Below, piece after piece: positions 23,926 through 32,224 of a stretch of DNA of 45,214 nt (the stretch's first letter is position 1; the number at the start of each line of letters is the position of its first letter). A model generated the notes under the pieces. The model was not told where the DNA came from. It did not search any database and saw only the letters and a program-made list of their open reading frames with translations. The stretch is from NCBI GenBank assembly GCA_902489075.1, contig CABTYO010000017.1:1-45214 (forward strand), in the 5' to 3' direction. The position numbers and the translations under genes are program-made. This stretch comes from an uncultured Faecalicatena sp. (GTDB lineage: Bacteria > Bacillota > Clostridia > Lachnospirales > Lachnospiraceae).

Positions 23926-24672
23926 ATGAAAGTTGCAATTATAGACGATTTCAAAGCAGACCGAGATAAAACAGCATTATTTTTACATAAATATTTTGCT
24001 GAAAACTTCCCGCAGATCGTTCTGAAGACAGACATGTATGAGAATGGGGAGACATTTCTGCGTCAGTTTATTCCAGGCACATACCAGATTATTCTGGTTG
24101 ATTATTATATGGATCAGTTGTCCGGTCTGGATCTGGCGAAGCATATCCGGGAAGCAGGTGATCCGGCCATCCTGATTTTTGTTACAGCCAGCCCGGATTA
24201 TGCCATAGCCGGTTATAAGGTCAGGGCATCCGGATATCTGGTGAAGCCGTTTCAATATGAGGAATTTGCAGAGCTTTTATCCCTGCTTGAGATAGAGGCC
24301 TGTCAGCAGCAGGAATACATTGAGTTTGTCAATGGTTACAGGACATGCCGTGTCCTGCTTGATGACATTGCTTACTGCGATATATCCGGACATTATGCAC
24401 AGATTCACACATTAGGCAGGAAAATGGAACGAACCAGAATGACATTTCAGGAGCTGACCCGTCTGCTCGAACCTTACCCGCAGTTTTTATGTTGTTACAG
24501 AGGCTGTATTGTGAACATGGATCATATAAAGAGTCTGGATGAATTCAGTTTCATTCTGGCGAATGACGAACGGATTCCGATACGCCAGAAGGAACATTCC
24601 AAGATATTACAGACCTACTCAGATTACGTTTTTATGAAAACGAGAAAGAGAAATTTATGGACATCACATTAA
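23926..24672 (+). CDS. LytTR-type response regulator (AgrA/ComE-like)
   Basis: The 248-residue protein has a receiver domain (about 1-120; acidic pair D7-D8, phospho-acceptor D59 in ILVDYYMDQ, KPF near 115) and a LytTR DNA-binding domain (about 130-240; CCYRGCIVNMDHIKSLD). LytTR regulators usually control peptide-sensing, bacteriocin or cell-wall genes. Its stop codon lies inside the start of the kinase gene (16-base overlap), so the two are coupled. Its targets are not evident; it may control the operon itself and the papain-like gene downstream. Confidence 0.93.
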   Translation: MKVAIIDDFKADRDKTALFLHKYFAENFPQIVLKTDMYENGETFLRQFIPGTYQIILVDYYMDQLSGLDLAKHIREAGDPAILIFVTASPDYAIAGYKVRASGYLVKPFQYEEFAELLSLLEIEACQQQEYIEFVNGYRTCRVLLDDIAYCDISGHYAQIHTLGRKMERTRMTFQELTRLLEPYPQFLCCYRGCIVNMDHIKSLDEFSFILANDERIPIRQKEHSKILQTYSDYVFMKTRKRNLWTSH

Positions 24673-25979
24673 CTCGTGTTATGGAGATATTTCTATATGA
24701 ACTTGTAGACCTGATCCCGAAGCTGATATTATACTTTTGCGCATTTGGGCCCGAGGTGCGGGGATCAACCCGGAAAAGTGTATTTTTGTGTATACTGTTG
24801 TATATTATGCTGTCTGCCAGCAGGGTGCTCTCTTTGATGGGGGGATCTTATGCCGCATTTTATTCAGTTATCTGGATCCTGATCTATCTTGGGTTTTGCC
24901 GCATTTCCGTCCGTACAAAGCTTTCAAAACTTGCGTTTGTACTGCTGACCCTGTTGAATTATGGGAGCTTTATTGGGATCCTGGTGAATCATTTTTCGTT
25001 TTATGTGTTTGAGGATATGGCCGGACATCCCTATTCAGCAGGCTCCATCCTGATCTATGCAGCAGTACTTCTTGTGTCCTATCCGGTAATGTACTGGCTG
25101 TTTCGTAAAAAAATGCGGCCTGTGCTGGCATTCCCGGAAAATGCGGATATCTGGAGGTTTTTGTGGATGATTCCTGCAACCTTCTGTTTTGCGTATTATT
25201 ATAATCTTTATTCCAATGGCGGCATGCTTGTTTATGTAGGCAGCGTTAAGAATGTATGGTTTGCTGTTGCCTTTAATGCAGGTGCGTTGTTTGTGACCTA
25301 TCTTGTATTGAGGCTTGTGGAAGACAGCAATGCAAGGCAGCGCCTGGAGGCGGATAACTATCAGCTCAGCCTGCAGTCCCTTCAGTATAAAAATCTGAAA
25401 TCCCAGATGGAAGAGGCACGCCGGGCCAGGCATGATCTGCGTCATTCGGTCAATGTCCTGCAGGCATACTTAAATGACCAGAGAGTAGAAGAACTGAACA
25501 CATACATCCGACAGTATCTGGATTCACTTCCGACTGACAGCACCAGGCTGTACAGTGATGATTATACACTGAATGCGCTGCTTTCTACATATGAAGAGAA
25601 AGCCCGTAAATATGGGATTCGTTTTCAGACAAGCATTCAGCTGGAGGGCAGTATCCCTCTTCCCGAGCCGGATAAGGTAGTCCTGATCGGAAATCTTCTG
25701 GAGAATGCCCTGGAGGCCTGTCAGAGGCAGAACAGCCGTGAGGCATATATCACTTTCGCGGTACAGCGGGAGAAAAATGCTATTGTGATATTGGAAGATA
25801 ATTCGTATGACGGTGTCATGAAAGCGCAGGGAAGTGTTTTTCAGTCGTCAAAAGAAGATCATAAAGGGATTGGGGTCAGTTCCATCCAGAAGATTGTTGA
25901 GAAATATCATGGTATCGTTAAATTTACGCATGACGAACAGGCTTTTCACCTGTCCATTCTGATTTTCCCGGAGAACTGA
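24657..25979 (+). CDS. GHKL sensor histidine kinase (AgrC-like)
   Basis: This 440-residue kinase has about six N-terminal membrane helices (up to residue 225) with only short loops. A coiled dimerisation segment follows with the likely phospho-acceptor H259 in RHDLRHSVN, and then a HATPase_c_5 domain with N-box LIGNLLENALEAC. The architecture is that of AgrC-type sensors that detect peptides or membrane signals. No AgrB or AgrD homologue is visible in the window, so the ligand is unknown. It pairs with the overlapping LytTR regulator. Confidence 0.92.
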   Translation: MDITLTRVMEIFLYELVDLIPKLILYFCAFGPEVRGSTRKSVFLCILLYIMLSASRVLSLMGGSYAAFYSVIWILIYLGFCRISVRTKLSKLAFVLLTLLNYGSFIGILVNHFSFYVFEDMAGHPYSAGSILIYAAVLLVSYPVMYWLFRKKMRPVLAFPENADIWRFLWMIPATFCFAYYYNLYSNGGMLVYVGSVKNVWFAVAFNAGALFVTYLVLRLVEDSNARQRLEADNYQLSLQSLQYKNLKSQMEEARRARHDLRHSVNVLQAYLNDQRVEELNTYIRQYLDSLPTDSTRLYSDDYTLNALLSTYEEKARKYGIRFQTSIQLEGSIPLPEPDKVVLIGNLLENALEACQRQNSREAYITFAVQREKNAIVILEDNSYDGVMKAQGSVFQSSKEDHKGIGVSSIQKIVEKYHGIVKFTHDEQAFHLSILIFPEN

Positions 25980-26043
25980 CGTGCTGCTTATTTATTTTTG
26001 GGGCGGGAGGAAAGGCCTTCCGCAGGTAGGAAAGGAGCGTCTT

Positions 26044-26946
26044 ATGAAACAGTTTTATGAACCGGGGGATATTCTTATCTTTAAGGCGGAGGATAGTTTC
26101 CTGAGTAAATCGATTGCATGGCTGACGGATTCCGATGTCTCCCATGGTGCGATGTTCTATACCAGGGATTCCATCGTGGAGACGATTGCGCCGGGAGTGG
26201 TGGTGAACCAGGTCAGGACTGGAATGGGAGATCCGGCGTATCTTCTGCGGCTCTCCCCGGCAAAAGATCCGGCACCACTTTTAAAGGCTGCAAAGAAATA
26301 TCTGGATGCGGGGACGCAGTACAATTTTCCAGCACTGCTTTATTTGGGAGGACTCCTTCTATGCAGGAAGATCACTCCTACGGCAAAGCTGTTATCTGTG
26401 GCTGAGCGGATCATGGACATAGCGTGTCTGGAGCTGGACAAGCTGCTGCAGAAGCTTGCAAAGCATCCGGAAAACCGTTCTATGGTATGTTCACAGTTTG
26501 TGTATCAGGTGTATGAGGATTGTGGGGAAGATTACCGGATCCGGATCCACAGTGGGTCGACAAATGGATTCATGTCAGATGAACGGACGATCCGGCTGAT
26601 GGATCTGCGGAACCAGAATTTTAGGACCGCTCCTGATTCAGTGGGGACGTATAGTGATATGGAGAACGAGGAAACGTTGATTGAAGAACTTTATCAGGCA
26701 CTGTCAGGCGCAGAAGCCGATATTTTCATGGATGAAAATATTTTGAGCGGGGATCTTATTCTGAAAGGAGTTTCTAACAGCATTGTACCTACGGTAAATA
26801 AATTTGCAGGAAAGCTTGAGGAGCTGATGAAGATTCTGGGTTCTGATGCTCCGGTCGATTCCCTGTTTGTGGCACCTGCCGATTTCGTGTACCATGCCCA
26901 GAATCTGGAAAATAAAGGAGAGGTGCAGATCGAACGAATCCGGTGA
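26044..26946 (+). CDS. permuted papain-fold hydrolase (YiiX/YebB-like)
   Basis: The first ~160 residues of this 300-residue protein match the permuted NlpC/P60 (YiiX/YebB) fold: GDILIF at the N-terminus, catalytic H34 in DVSHGAMF and catalytic C149 in MVCSQFVYQVY. Family members are predicted to cleave or form amide/ester bonds in peptidoglycan, lipids or peptides. Residues 165-300 are not recognised and may be helical. No signal peptide is seen. I placed the start at 26044 (GGAG site) instead of the GTG at 25981, which has no ribosome site. The gene lies 64 bases after the kinase, so co-transcription is likely. Confidence 0.8.
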   Translation: MKQFYEPGDILIFKAEDSFLSKSIAWLTDSDVSHGAMFYTRDSIVETIAPGVVVNQVRTGMGDPAYLLRLSPAKDPAPLLKAAKKYLDAGTQYNFPALLYLGGLLLCRKITPTAKLLSVAERIMDIACLELDKLLQKLAKHPENRSMVCSQFVYQVYEDCGEDYRIRIHSGSTNGFMSDERTIRLMDLRNQNFRTAPDSVGTYSDMENEETLIEELYQALSGAEADIFMDENILSGDLILKGVSNSIVPTVNKFAGKLEELMKILGSDAPVDSLFVAPADFVYHAQNLENKGEVQIERIR

Positions 26947-26957
26947 TGAATAAAAAT

Positions 26958-26986
26958 CCGGCAGTCAGTTAGTTCATGACTGCCGG
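26958..26986 (-). terminator. hairpin with T-tract on the minus strand
   Basis: A perfect 10-bp stem CCGGCAGTCA (26958-26967) and TGACTGCCGG (26977-26986) has a 9-base loop. On the minus strand it is followed by ATTTTTATTC, so it can end a transcript from the small minus-strand frame at 27065-27181. On the plus strand the T-tract is missing, but it may still end the papain-like gene weakly. Confidence 0.65.
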
Positions 26987-27064
26987 TTGTCCTGGCGAAG
27001 AGGATAATTATAGTTCTGAGAGCCCTTCCTGTCTTTTTTTCTTTTTCATAATTGTTTTTTATTT

Positions 27065-27181
27065 CTAACAATATATTTTGTTAAGGTTAAAAGTGTTTTT
27101 TAGATCTTCCAGGAGTTTTTTTGGATCTTCGGAGGGTATCTTTTGCAGTTCATTGACGGCATATTCTGTTACTGTTCCCAT
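27065..27181 (-). CDS. 38-residue hydrophilic peptide ending in Cys
   Basis: A small frame starts at 27181 with AAAGGAGA six bases upstream and encodes 38 residues. It begins MGTVTEYAVNELQKIPSEDP, has a predicted amphipathic helix KKLLEDLKNTF, and ends NLNKIYC. A hairpin with T-tract lies 80 bases after its stop. It has no signal peptide and no AgrD-like acidic tail. The frame stays open upstream to 27409 (with a hydrophobic stretch), but only the 27181 start has a ribosome site. The strong ribosome site and terminator support a real peptide; its function is unknown. It lies next to an AgrC/AgrA-like pair and could be a signal or regulator. Confidence 0.5.
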   Translation of the reverse strand: MGTVTEYAVNELQKIPSEDPKKLLEDLKNTFNLNKIYC

Positions 27182-27350
27182 TTGTGTTCTCCTTTCAAAT
27201 CTCCCTTTTGTGTGATTAAGTAGTAAAAATATTGTCAAAACCAGCATAACAAAGATGAAGATTCTTTTACAAGAGTTTGGATGTAAGGGAATCTGGTGCT
27301 TACTGGGAAAAGCATTGTCTATAATCAGTCCATAATCCGGTGATCTTACA

Positions 27351-27379
27351 TTGCTTTTATCCTGCTTTATACTTATAAT
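27351..27379 (+). promoter_or_regulatory. promoter of the glpP-glpK operon
   Basis: TTGCTT (27351-27356), a 17-base spacer and TATAAT (27374-27379) lie 43 bases before glpP. The rest of the 26987-27350 gap is AT-rich and contains only the small minus-strand frame. Confidence 0.7.
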
Positions 27380-27421
27380 AGATGATAGTAGATCAAGTAA
27401 GAAAGACAAAGAAGAGGTGAA

Positions 27422-27997
27422 ATGGTGAATCGTTTTTATGACATCGTAGAAGGCAGCCCGATGATCGCAGCCGTGAAGGATATGGAAGGGCTGGAGAAAA
27501 GCTGTAAAGCAGAAGAAATCGGAGTGATTTTCGTATTATTCGGCGACATCTGTACGATTGCGGAGATCGTGAAGAGAATCAAGTCTGCTGGAAAGACTGC
27601 GCTGGTACATATCGACCTGATTACGGGCTTAAGTTCCCGTGAGATTACCGTTGATTTTATCAGGGAGAACACACAGGCAGACGGGATCATAACAACGAAG
27701 CTGCCGCTTATACACCGGGCAAAGGAATTGTCTATGTATACGGTTCTGCGTTTTTTTGTGATCGATTCCATGGCGCTTAGAAATATCGAAAGCCTGGAGA
27801 AGCAAAGAGGCGGCAGGCCGGATTTCATTGAGGTGCTTCCGGGAGTGATGCCCAAGGTATTAAGGAAGATCTGTACACTCAGCCGGATTCCGGTTATTGC
27901 AGGCGGGCTGATTGCGGATAAGGAAGATGTGATGGGGGCGCTGGATGCCGGGGCAGTTGCCGTGTCTACCACGAATCAGGAAGTCTGGATGCTGTAA
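27422..27997 (+). CDS. glpP: glycerol-3-phosphate-responsive antiterminator
   Basis: The 191-residue protein is full length for GlpP, an RNA-binding antiterminator that, with glycerol-3-phosphate, prevents early termination in leaders of glp genes. Family segments seen are IVEGSPMIAAVKDMEGL, VLFGDICTI, LVHIDLITGLSS, PDFIEVLPGVMPK and IPVIAGGLIADKEDV, a TIM-barrel-like fold. An AGAGGTGA site precedes the ATG. glpK follows after 83 bases. A promoter-terminator leader at 32164-32281 before the G3P dehydrogenase operon is its most likely target here; the gap before glpK shows no terminator. Confidence 0.94.
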   Translation: MVNRFYDIVEGSPMIAAVKDMEGLEKSCKAEEIGVIFVLFGDICTIAEIVKRIKSAGKTALVHIDLITGLSSREITVDFIRENTQADGIITTKLPLIHRAKELSMYTVLRFFVIDSMALRNIESLEKQRGGRPDFIEVLPGVMPKVLRKICTLSRIPVIAGGLIADKEDVMGALDAGAVAVSTTNQEVWML

Positions 27998-28080
27998 ATG
28001 GCAGCAATACAGGTAAGTCAGAAAGATAATGGAGATAAAAATGCAAAAAGATAAAAACGCAGAAAAGGGAGGCTTATGGT

Positions 28081-29577
28081 ATGGCAAAGTATGTGATGGC
28101 GCTGGATTCTGGAACGACCAGCAACAGGTGTATCCTGTTTAATGAAAAAGGCGAGATGTGCAGTATGGCACAGAAGGAGTTTACCCAGTATTTTCCGAAG
28201 CCGGGCTGGGTGGAGCACAATGCGGAGGAGATCTGGTCAAGCCAGCTTGAGGTGGCGCAGCAGGCGATGGCGAATATCAATGCGACAGCGGCGGATATCG
28301 CTGCAATCGGGATTACGAATCAGCGTGAGACGACGATTGTCTGGGACAAGGAATCCGGCGAGCCTGTCTATCAGGCGATTGTCTGGCAGTGCAGGAGAAC
28401 TTCTGAGTATTGTGACAGCTTAAAGGAAAAGGGGCTGACAGATCAGTTCCGGGAGAAGACGGGGCTTGTGATTGACGCCTATTTCTCCGGTACAAAGGTA
28501 AAATGGATTCTGGATAATGTGGAAGGGGCAAGAGAACGGGCAGAAAGAGGGGAGCTTCTGTTCGGCACGGTGGAGACCTGGCTGATCTGGAAGCTGACCA
28601 AGGGTGCAGTGCATGTGACAGACTATTCCAATGCTTCCCGGACCATGCTGTTTAATATCAATACGCTTAAATGGGATGAGGAGATTCTTGCAGAATTGGG
28701 AATTCCGGCATCCATGCTGCCGGAGGCGAAGCCGTCAAGCTGTATCTATGGCGAGGCGGATGCAGGATTTTTCGGGGCGCCGATTCCAATCGCGGGGGCA
28801 GCAGGGGACCAGCAGGCGGCACTGTTCGGACAGACCTGTTTCCAGAAGGGCGAGGCGAAGAATACATACGGAACGGGCTGTTTCCTGCTGATGAATACGG
28901 GGGAAAAGCCGGTTTTCTCCAGGAACGGACTCGTGACGACGATTGCCTGGGGGATTGACGGAACGGTCAATTATGCGCTGGAAGGTTCTATTTTCGTTGC
29001 GGGAGCGGCAATCCAGTGGCTGCGGGATGAGATGCAGCTCATTGACTCCTCACAGGTGTCTGAGTATATGGCACAGAAGGTAGAAGACACGAACGGATGT
29101 TATGTGGTCCCGGCATTTACCGGACTTGGCGCGCCGCACTGGGATCAGTACGCCAGAGGGTCGATAGTGGGCCTGACCCGTGGTGTGAACAAGTATCACA
29201 TCATCCGTGCTACACTGGAATCTCTTGCCTATCAGGTGAACGATGTGCTGGAAGCGATGGAGGCGGATTCAGGGATTAAGCTTTCTGCCTTAAAGGTAGA
29301 TGGCGGCGCCAGCGCGAATAATTTCCTCATGCAGACCCAGGCCAACTTAAGCAACGCACCTGTCAAACGTCCGCAGTGCGTGGAGACAACGGCGATGGGA
29401 GCAGCATATCTGGCAGGAATCGCAGTCGGATACTGGAAGAATAAAGAAGAGGTCCTGTCCAACTGGGCGATCGACCGTGTATTTGAACCGGATATTGATC
29501 CGGATGTGCGTGAGAAGATGCTGCGAGGCTGGAATAAGGCAGTCAGGTATTCTTACGGATGGGCAAAGGAAGATTAG
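28081..29577 (+). CDS. glpK: glycerol kinase
   Basis: The 498-residue enzyme phosphorylates glycerol to sn-glycerol-3-phosphate with ATP. It has the FGGY two-domain fold: DSGTTSNRCILF at the N-terminus (phosphate loop), QFTQYFPKPGWVEH-like and ITNQRETTIVWD substrate segments, GAAGDQQAALFGQ, and GGASANNFLMQTQANL plus AMGAAYLAG near the C-terminus. Length and motifs match typical glycerol kinases closely. A GGGAGG site precedes the ATG. The product feeds the G3P dehydrogenase operon at 32376 and is the effector of GlpP encoded just upstream. No glycerol facilitator gene is in the window. Confidence 0.97.
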   Translation: MAKYVMALDSGTTSNRCILFNEKGEMCSMAQKEFTQYFPKPGWVEHNAEEIWSSQLEVAQQAMANINATAADIAAIGITNQRETTIVWDKESGEPVYQAIVWQCRRTSEYCDSLKEKGLTDQFREKTGLVIDAYFSGTKVKWILDNVEGARERAERGELLFGTVETWLIWKLTKGAVHVTDYSNASRTMLFNINTLKWDEEILAELGIPASMLPEAKPSSCIYGEADAGFFGAPIPIAGAAGDQQAALFGQTCFQKGEAKNTYGTGCFLLMNTGEKPVFSRNGLVTTIAWGIDGTVNYALEGSIFVAGAAIQWLRDEMQLIDSSQVSEYMAQKVEDTNGCYVVPAFTGLGAPHWDQYARGSIVGLTRGVNKYHIIRATLESLAYQVNDVLEAMEADSGIKLSALKVDGGASANNFLMQTQANLSNAPVKRPQCVETTAMGAAYLAGIAVGYWKNKEEVLSNWAIDRVFEPDIDPDVREKMLRGWNKAVRYSYGWAKED

Positions 29578-29621
29578 AGGAAGATTAAAGGAAGAGCAGA
29601 AAAGCAGAGGGAGAAAAGAAG

Positions 29622-30113
29622 ATGAGCAGAGTAAAAAATGAGGCGAAAATAAAGAATCCATTGATCGTTGCAATCCGTGAGCAGCTGGAGCACAGGGCGA
29701 CCTGGCTGTACCTTTTATGTGATGAAGCAGGAAAGCGTGGACTTGACTGGAAGGATTTTGGAAGTGCGGCAATCAAAAGATGCGGGCTGACGCAGGGCGC
29801 AGCACTGGTCAAAAAGGGTGGAACCAACGCTTTTACCGGGTTGAGAAAGACGCTTTTTACAAAGCCTGCACAGTGGGTGTTTGAGATGAAGATCAGGAAG
29901 AGTACACCGGAAGTGCTGGCAATTGATTTTCATTACTGCCCGCTTGTAAAGGCATGGCAGAAGGCCGGATGCACGGATGAGGAGATCGCCACGCTGTGTG
30001 ACATCGCCATGTGCGGAGACCATGGAATCGGAGAAGCTTACGGCGGAGAGTTAAAGCTGATGAAGAGTATCGCCAAGGGGGACGATGTCTGCAGGCTGTA
30101 CTATCACAAATAA
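29622..30113 (+). CDS. ATC hydrolase-family protein
   Basis: This 163-residue protein resembles the L-2-amino-thiazoline-4-carboxylic acid (ATC) hydrolase family. The C-terminal half carries the family pattern FHYCPLVKAWQKAG, TLCDIAMCGDHG with conserved Cys, Asp and His residues. The named member opens a thiazoline ring on the way to cysteine, but most relatives in gut Clostridia are uncharacterised and many sit in unrelated operons. It follows glpK by 44 bases with a GGGAG site, so it is likely co-transcribed with it. A direct link to glycerol is not obvious. Confidence 0.7.
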   Translation: MSRVKNEAKIKNPLIVAIREQLEHRATWLYLLCDEAGKRGLDWKDFGSAAIKRCGLTQGAALVKKGGTNAFTGLRKTLFTKPAQWVFEMKIRKSTPEVLAIDFHYCPLVKAWQKAGCTDEEIATLCDIAMCGDHGIGEAYGGELKLMKSIAKGDDVCRLYYHK

Positions 30114-30125
30114 TGGGGAAATAAT

Positions 30126-30682
30126 ATGATTTACATAAGTCATCTTTTAGAAGATGAAGAAATGCGAGAGGTTGTGGCACAGACAGGGGCCGGAGTGGAG
30201 AGCATTGAGTTTTCTGTATCGGACAATCTGGACAGCCTGGAGGATAAGATCAGTACATACCAGAAAAGAATGAAGATGATGGGGGCTGAAAGGCTTACGC
30301 TCCACGGACCATTTCTGGACATGAATCCTATGAGTTATGATTCCCGGATCAGGGAAGTGACGATGGAGCGTTTTACGCAGGCGTACGAGGCTGGAATCCG
30401 ACTGGGTGCAGAGAAGATCGTTTATCACACCTGCTTCCTTTGAAGATCTGGATCGAAAGCTTTGGAAAGCATACGGGACAGATCCATGTTCATGATAACT
30501 GCAAGAGACGGGATCTGCACCTGGGAGTGGGGAAGGGGAATATCCCTTACCCGGAGGTGCTGCATGAGATCCGGGAACAGACAGGAGAGGTGGACTATAC
30601 GATCGAGTGCAGTACGCTGGAGGATGTGATGCACTCCTGTCAGGTGCTGCAGAGGGACTCTATACAGACCAGAGAAGCTTAA
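30126..30682 (+). pseudogene. sugar phosphate isomerase/epimerase, internally deleted
   Basis: The frame from 30126 to 30443 encodes the N-terminal third of a xylose-isomerase-like TIM barrel (TLHGPFLDMNPMSYD, LGAEKIVYHTCFL). A second frame (about 30440-30682, shifted by two) encodes the last third (WIESFGKHTGQIHVHDNCKRRDLHLGVGKG, YTIECST). Family members are about 250-270 residues and continuous, so roughly 80-90 codons holding central metal ligands are missing at about 30437-30445 and the frame is broken. The product cannot be a functional enzyme. It begins 12 bases after the ATC-hydrolase-like gene and ends at a terminator. An assembly error is a less likely alternative. Confidence 0.8.
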
Positions 30683-30703
30683 AAACAGTAAATATAGAAC
30701 GAA

Positions 30704-30747
30704 GGGCTGATGCACAGTAACAGGGGCTGCTGCATTGGTCCTTTTTT
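30704..30747 (+). terminator. terminator after the glpP-glpK operon
   Basis: An 11-bp stem with three G-U pairs, GGGCTGATGCA (30704-30714) and TGCATTGGTCC (30731-30741), is followed by six T. Confidence 0.75.
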
Positions 30748-30835
30748 ATAACAGAAGTGTTTAATCATAAAGAATAAAACACATAAAAATGTAAATACTG
30801 TTAAATATATTTATTTCCATATAGATATTGGTTGA

Positions 30836-30897
30836 TAGAATTAAATATATTTAATTCTAATAAAATAATATAGAATAGAATTAAATATATTTAATTC
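30836..30897. promoter_or_regulatory. two perfect AT palindromes, likely operators
   Basis: GAATTAAATATATTTAATTC, a perfect 20-base palindrome, occurs at 30838-30857 (extending to 24 bases, 30836-30859) and again at 30878-30897. A half-site TTAAATATATTTATT lies at 30801-30815. The second copy ends three bases before the -35 box of the next gene. The exact repetition, 40 bases apart (about four helical turns), suggests paired binding of a dimeric regulator. Confidence 0.7.
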
Positions 30898-30899
30898 GT

Positions 30900-30928
30900 T
30901 TGAACAAAAATTAAAAATATGTTATTAT
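30900..30928 (+). promoter_or_regulatory. promoter of the AAA/DUF4143 ATPase gene
   Basis: TTGAAC (30900-30905), a 17-base spacer and TATTAT (30923-30928) lie 23 bases before the ATG and directly after the palindromes. Confidence 0.7.
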
Positions 30929-30951
30929 AAAAGCAGAAAGGAAGTGATTCT

Positions 30952-32145
30952 ATGGTAAAGAGGGAGTTGTACTTAAGGCAGATCAGACCATTCTACGAAT
31001 CTGAGATGGTCAAAGTGATTACAGGAATCCGGCGGTGCGGGAAGTCTACCTTAATGCGGCAGATTATGGAAGAGGTCAGGCAGCAGGGAATTACAGAAGA
31101 CAGGATCCTGTATATCAATTTTGAAGATTATAAATATAGAAAGTATTGTGAACCTGATGCGCTTTACGAGTATGTAGAGGATAAAATTACGGATGATACG
31201 AAGCACTATCTGTTTTTTGATGAAATTCAGAATGTGGCGGAATTTGAACTTGTGATCAATTCTTTTCGGGCGATACACAATGCAAGTATCTTTATCACAG
31301 GATCCAATTCCAGGCTGTTGTCAGGGGAACTGGCGACGCATTTAAGTGGAAGGACAGTTTCTTTCCGCATTCTGCCATTTAACTTTCAGGAGTATTGTAC
31401 CTTTCGGGATCAAGAGACGGATTATGAGAAGCTTCTGGCAGAATATATGACGTGGGGCGGCTTCCCTCTGGTGTGTAAAGAGCCAGACGAGAGAAGCAAG
31501 GAGATTATCTTATCGAATATCTATGATTCAGTAGTGCTGAAAGATATCATTATGAGGAAAAAGATTGCATCACCGCATGCGCTTGAACGGGTATTGGATT
31601 ATCTGGTAGGCAATACCTCTGTTACTGTATCGGGAAACAAAGTGGCTGAGGCAATTTCAGATGTGAATCAAAAAGTATCTGCGCCGACCGTATATGATTT
31701 TATCAAATATATCGAAGAAGCCTGTATTTGTGACAAGGTCTCCAGATATGATATCAGGGGAAAGAAGCAGCTGGCATTTGAAGAAAAGGTCTATGTCTGC
31801 GACCTTGGATTCTTCCGTCTGAAAAAGAACAGGGTGAAGGACGAATATAATTACATGATAGAAACAATCTGCTATAATGAATTGATTGCAAGAGGATATC
31901 AGGTGTATGTTGGAAAGACATATCGGGGCGAGGTTGATTTTATTGCAGAACGCGGGCAGGAAAAATGTTATATTCAGGCAGCGTATTATCTGGCGGATGA
32001 ACGCGTGGTCGAGCGTGAATTTGGGGCATATAGAGATATCCCGGATAATTACCCTAAATACGTGGTTTCTATGGACAAAATTCCGATGAGCCGTGACGGA
32101 ATCATACACAAAAATCTGATTGACTTTTTACTGGAGGAATTGTAA
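30952..32145 (+). CDS. AAA_14/DUF4143 ATPase
   Basis: The 397-residue protein has an N-terminal AAA_14 ATPase with Walker A GIRRCGKST (about 25-33), Walker B LFFDEIQNV (about 86-94) and a sensor-1 like ITGSNSRLL. The C-terminal DUF4143 domain resembles a PD-(D/E)XK nuclease fold (GEVDFIAERGQEKCYIQAAYYL, about 324-346). The family is very common and often multi-copy in gut anaerobes; its role is unproven, with suggestions of mobile or defence functions. This gene stands alone with its own AT-rich control region, and its promoter surroundings are much more AT-rich than the neighbouring genes, hinting at acquisition. Confidence 0.9.
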   Translation: MVKRELYLRQIRPFYESEMVKVITGIRRCGKSTLMRQIMEEVRQQGITEDRILYINFEDYKYRKYCEPDALYEYVEDKITDDTKHYLFFDEIQNVAEFELVINSFRAIHNASIFITGSNSRLLSGELATHLSGRTVSFRILPFNFQEYCTFRDQETDYEKLLAEYMTWGGFPLVCKEPDERSKEIILSNIYDSVVLKDIIMRKKIASPHALERVLDYLVGNTSVTVSGNKVAEAISDVNQKVSAPTVYDFIKYIEEACICDKVSRYDIRGKKQLAFEEKVYVCDLGFFRLKKNRVKDEYNYMIETICYNELIARGYQVYVGKTYRGEVDFIAERGQEKCYIQAAYYLADERVVEREFGAYRDIPDNYPKYVVSMDKIPMSRDGIIHKNLIDFLLEEL

Positions 32146-32163
32146 CGCAGCATAAATTTTGAC

Positions 32164-32192
32164 TTGTAATTTGGAAAAACGGACGGTATAAT
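32164..32192 (+). promoter_or_regulatory. promoter of the glpA-like leader
   Basis: TTGTAA (32164-32169), a 17-base spacer and TATAAT (32187-32192) would start a transcript near 32199, about 25 bases before the leader terminator. Confidence 0.65.
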
Positions 32193-32224
32193 AAGGGTAG
32201 AAATAAATAACGTATGCCTATGAG

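Noticed and set aside
23926..25979. Complete agr quorum-sensing system
   Set aside because: No AgrB-type membrane peptidase or AgrD-type propeptide is visible, so only the sensor and regulator pair can be supported.
27182..27409. N-terminal extension of the minus-strand frame to 114 residues
   Set aside because: The segment has no ribosome site at 27409 and lies in AT-rich promoter DNA of glpP; only the 27181 start is supported.
30781..30951. AT-rich repeats considered as a replication origin or CRISPR leader
   Set aside because: Only two palindromes without further repeats, no cas or dnaA gene and no DnaA-box cluster; operator sites fit better.
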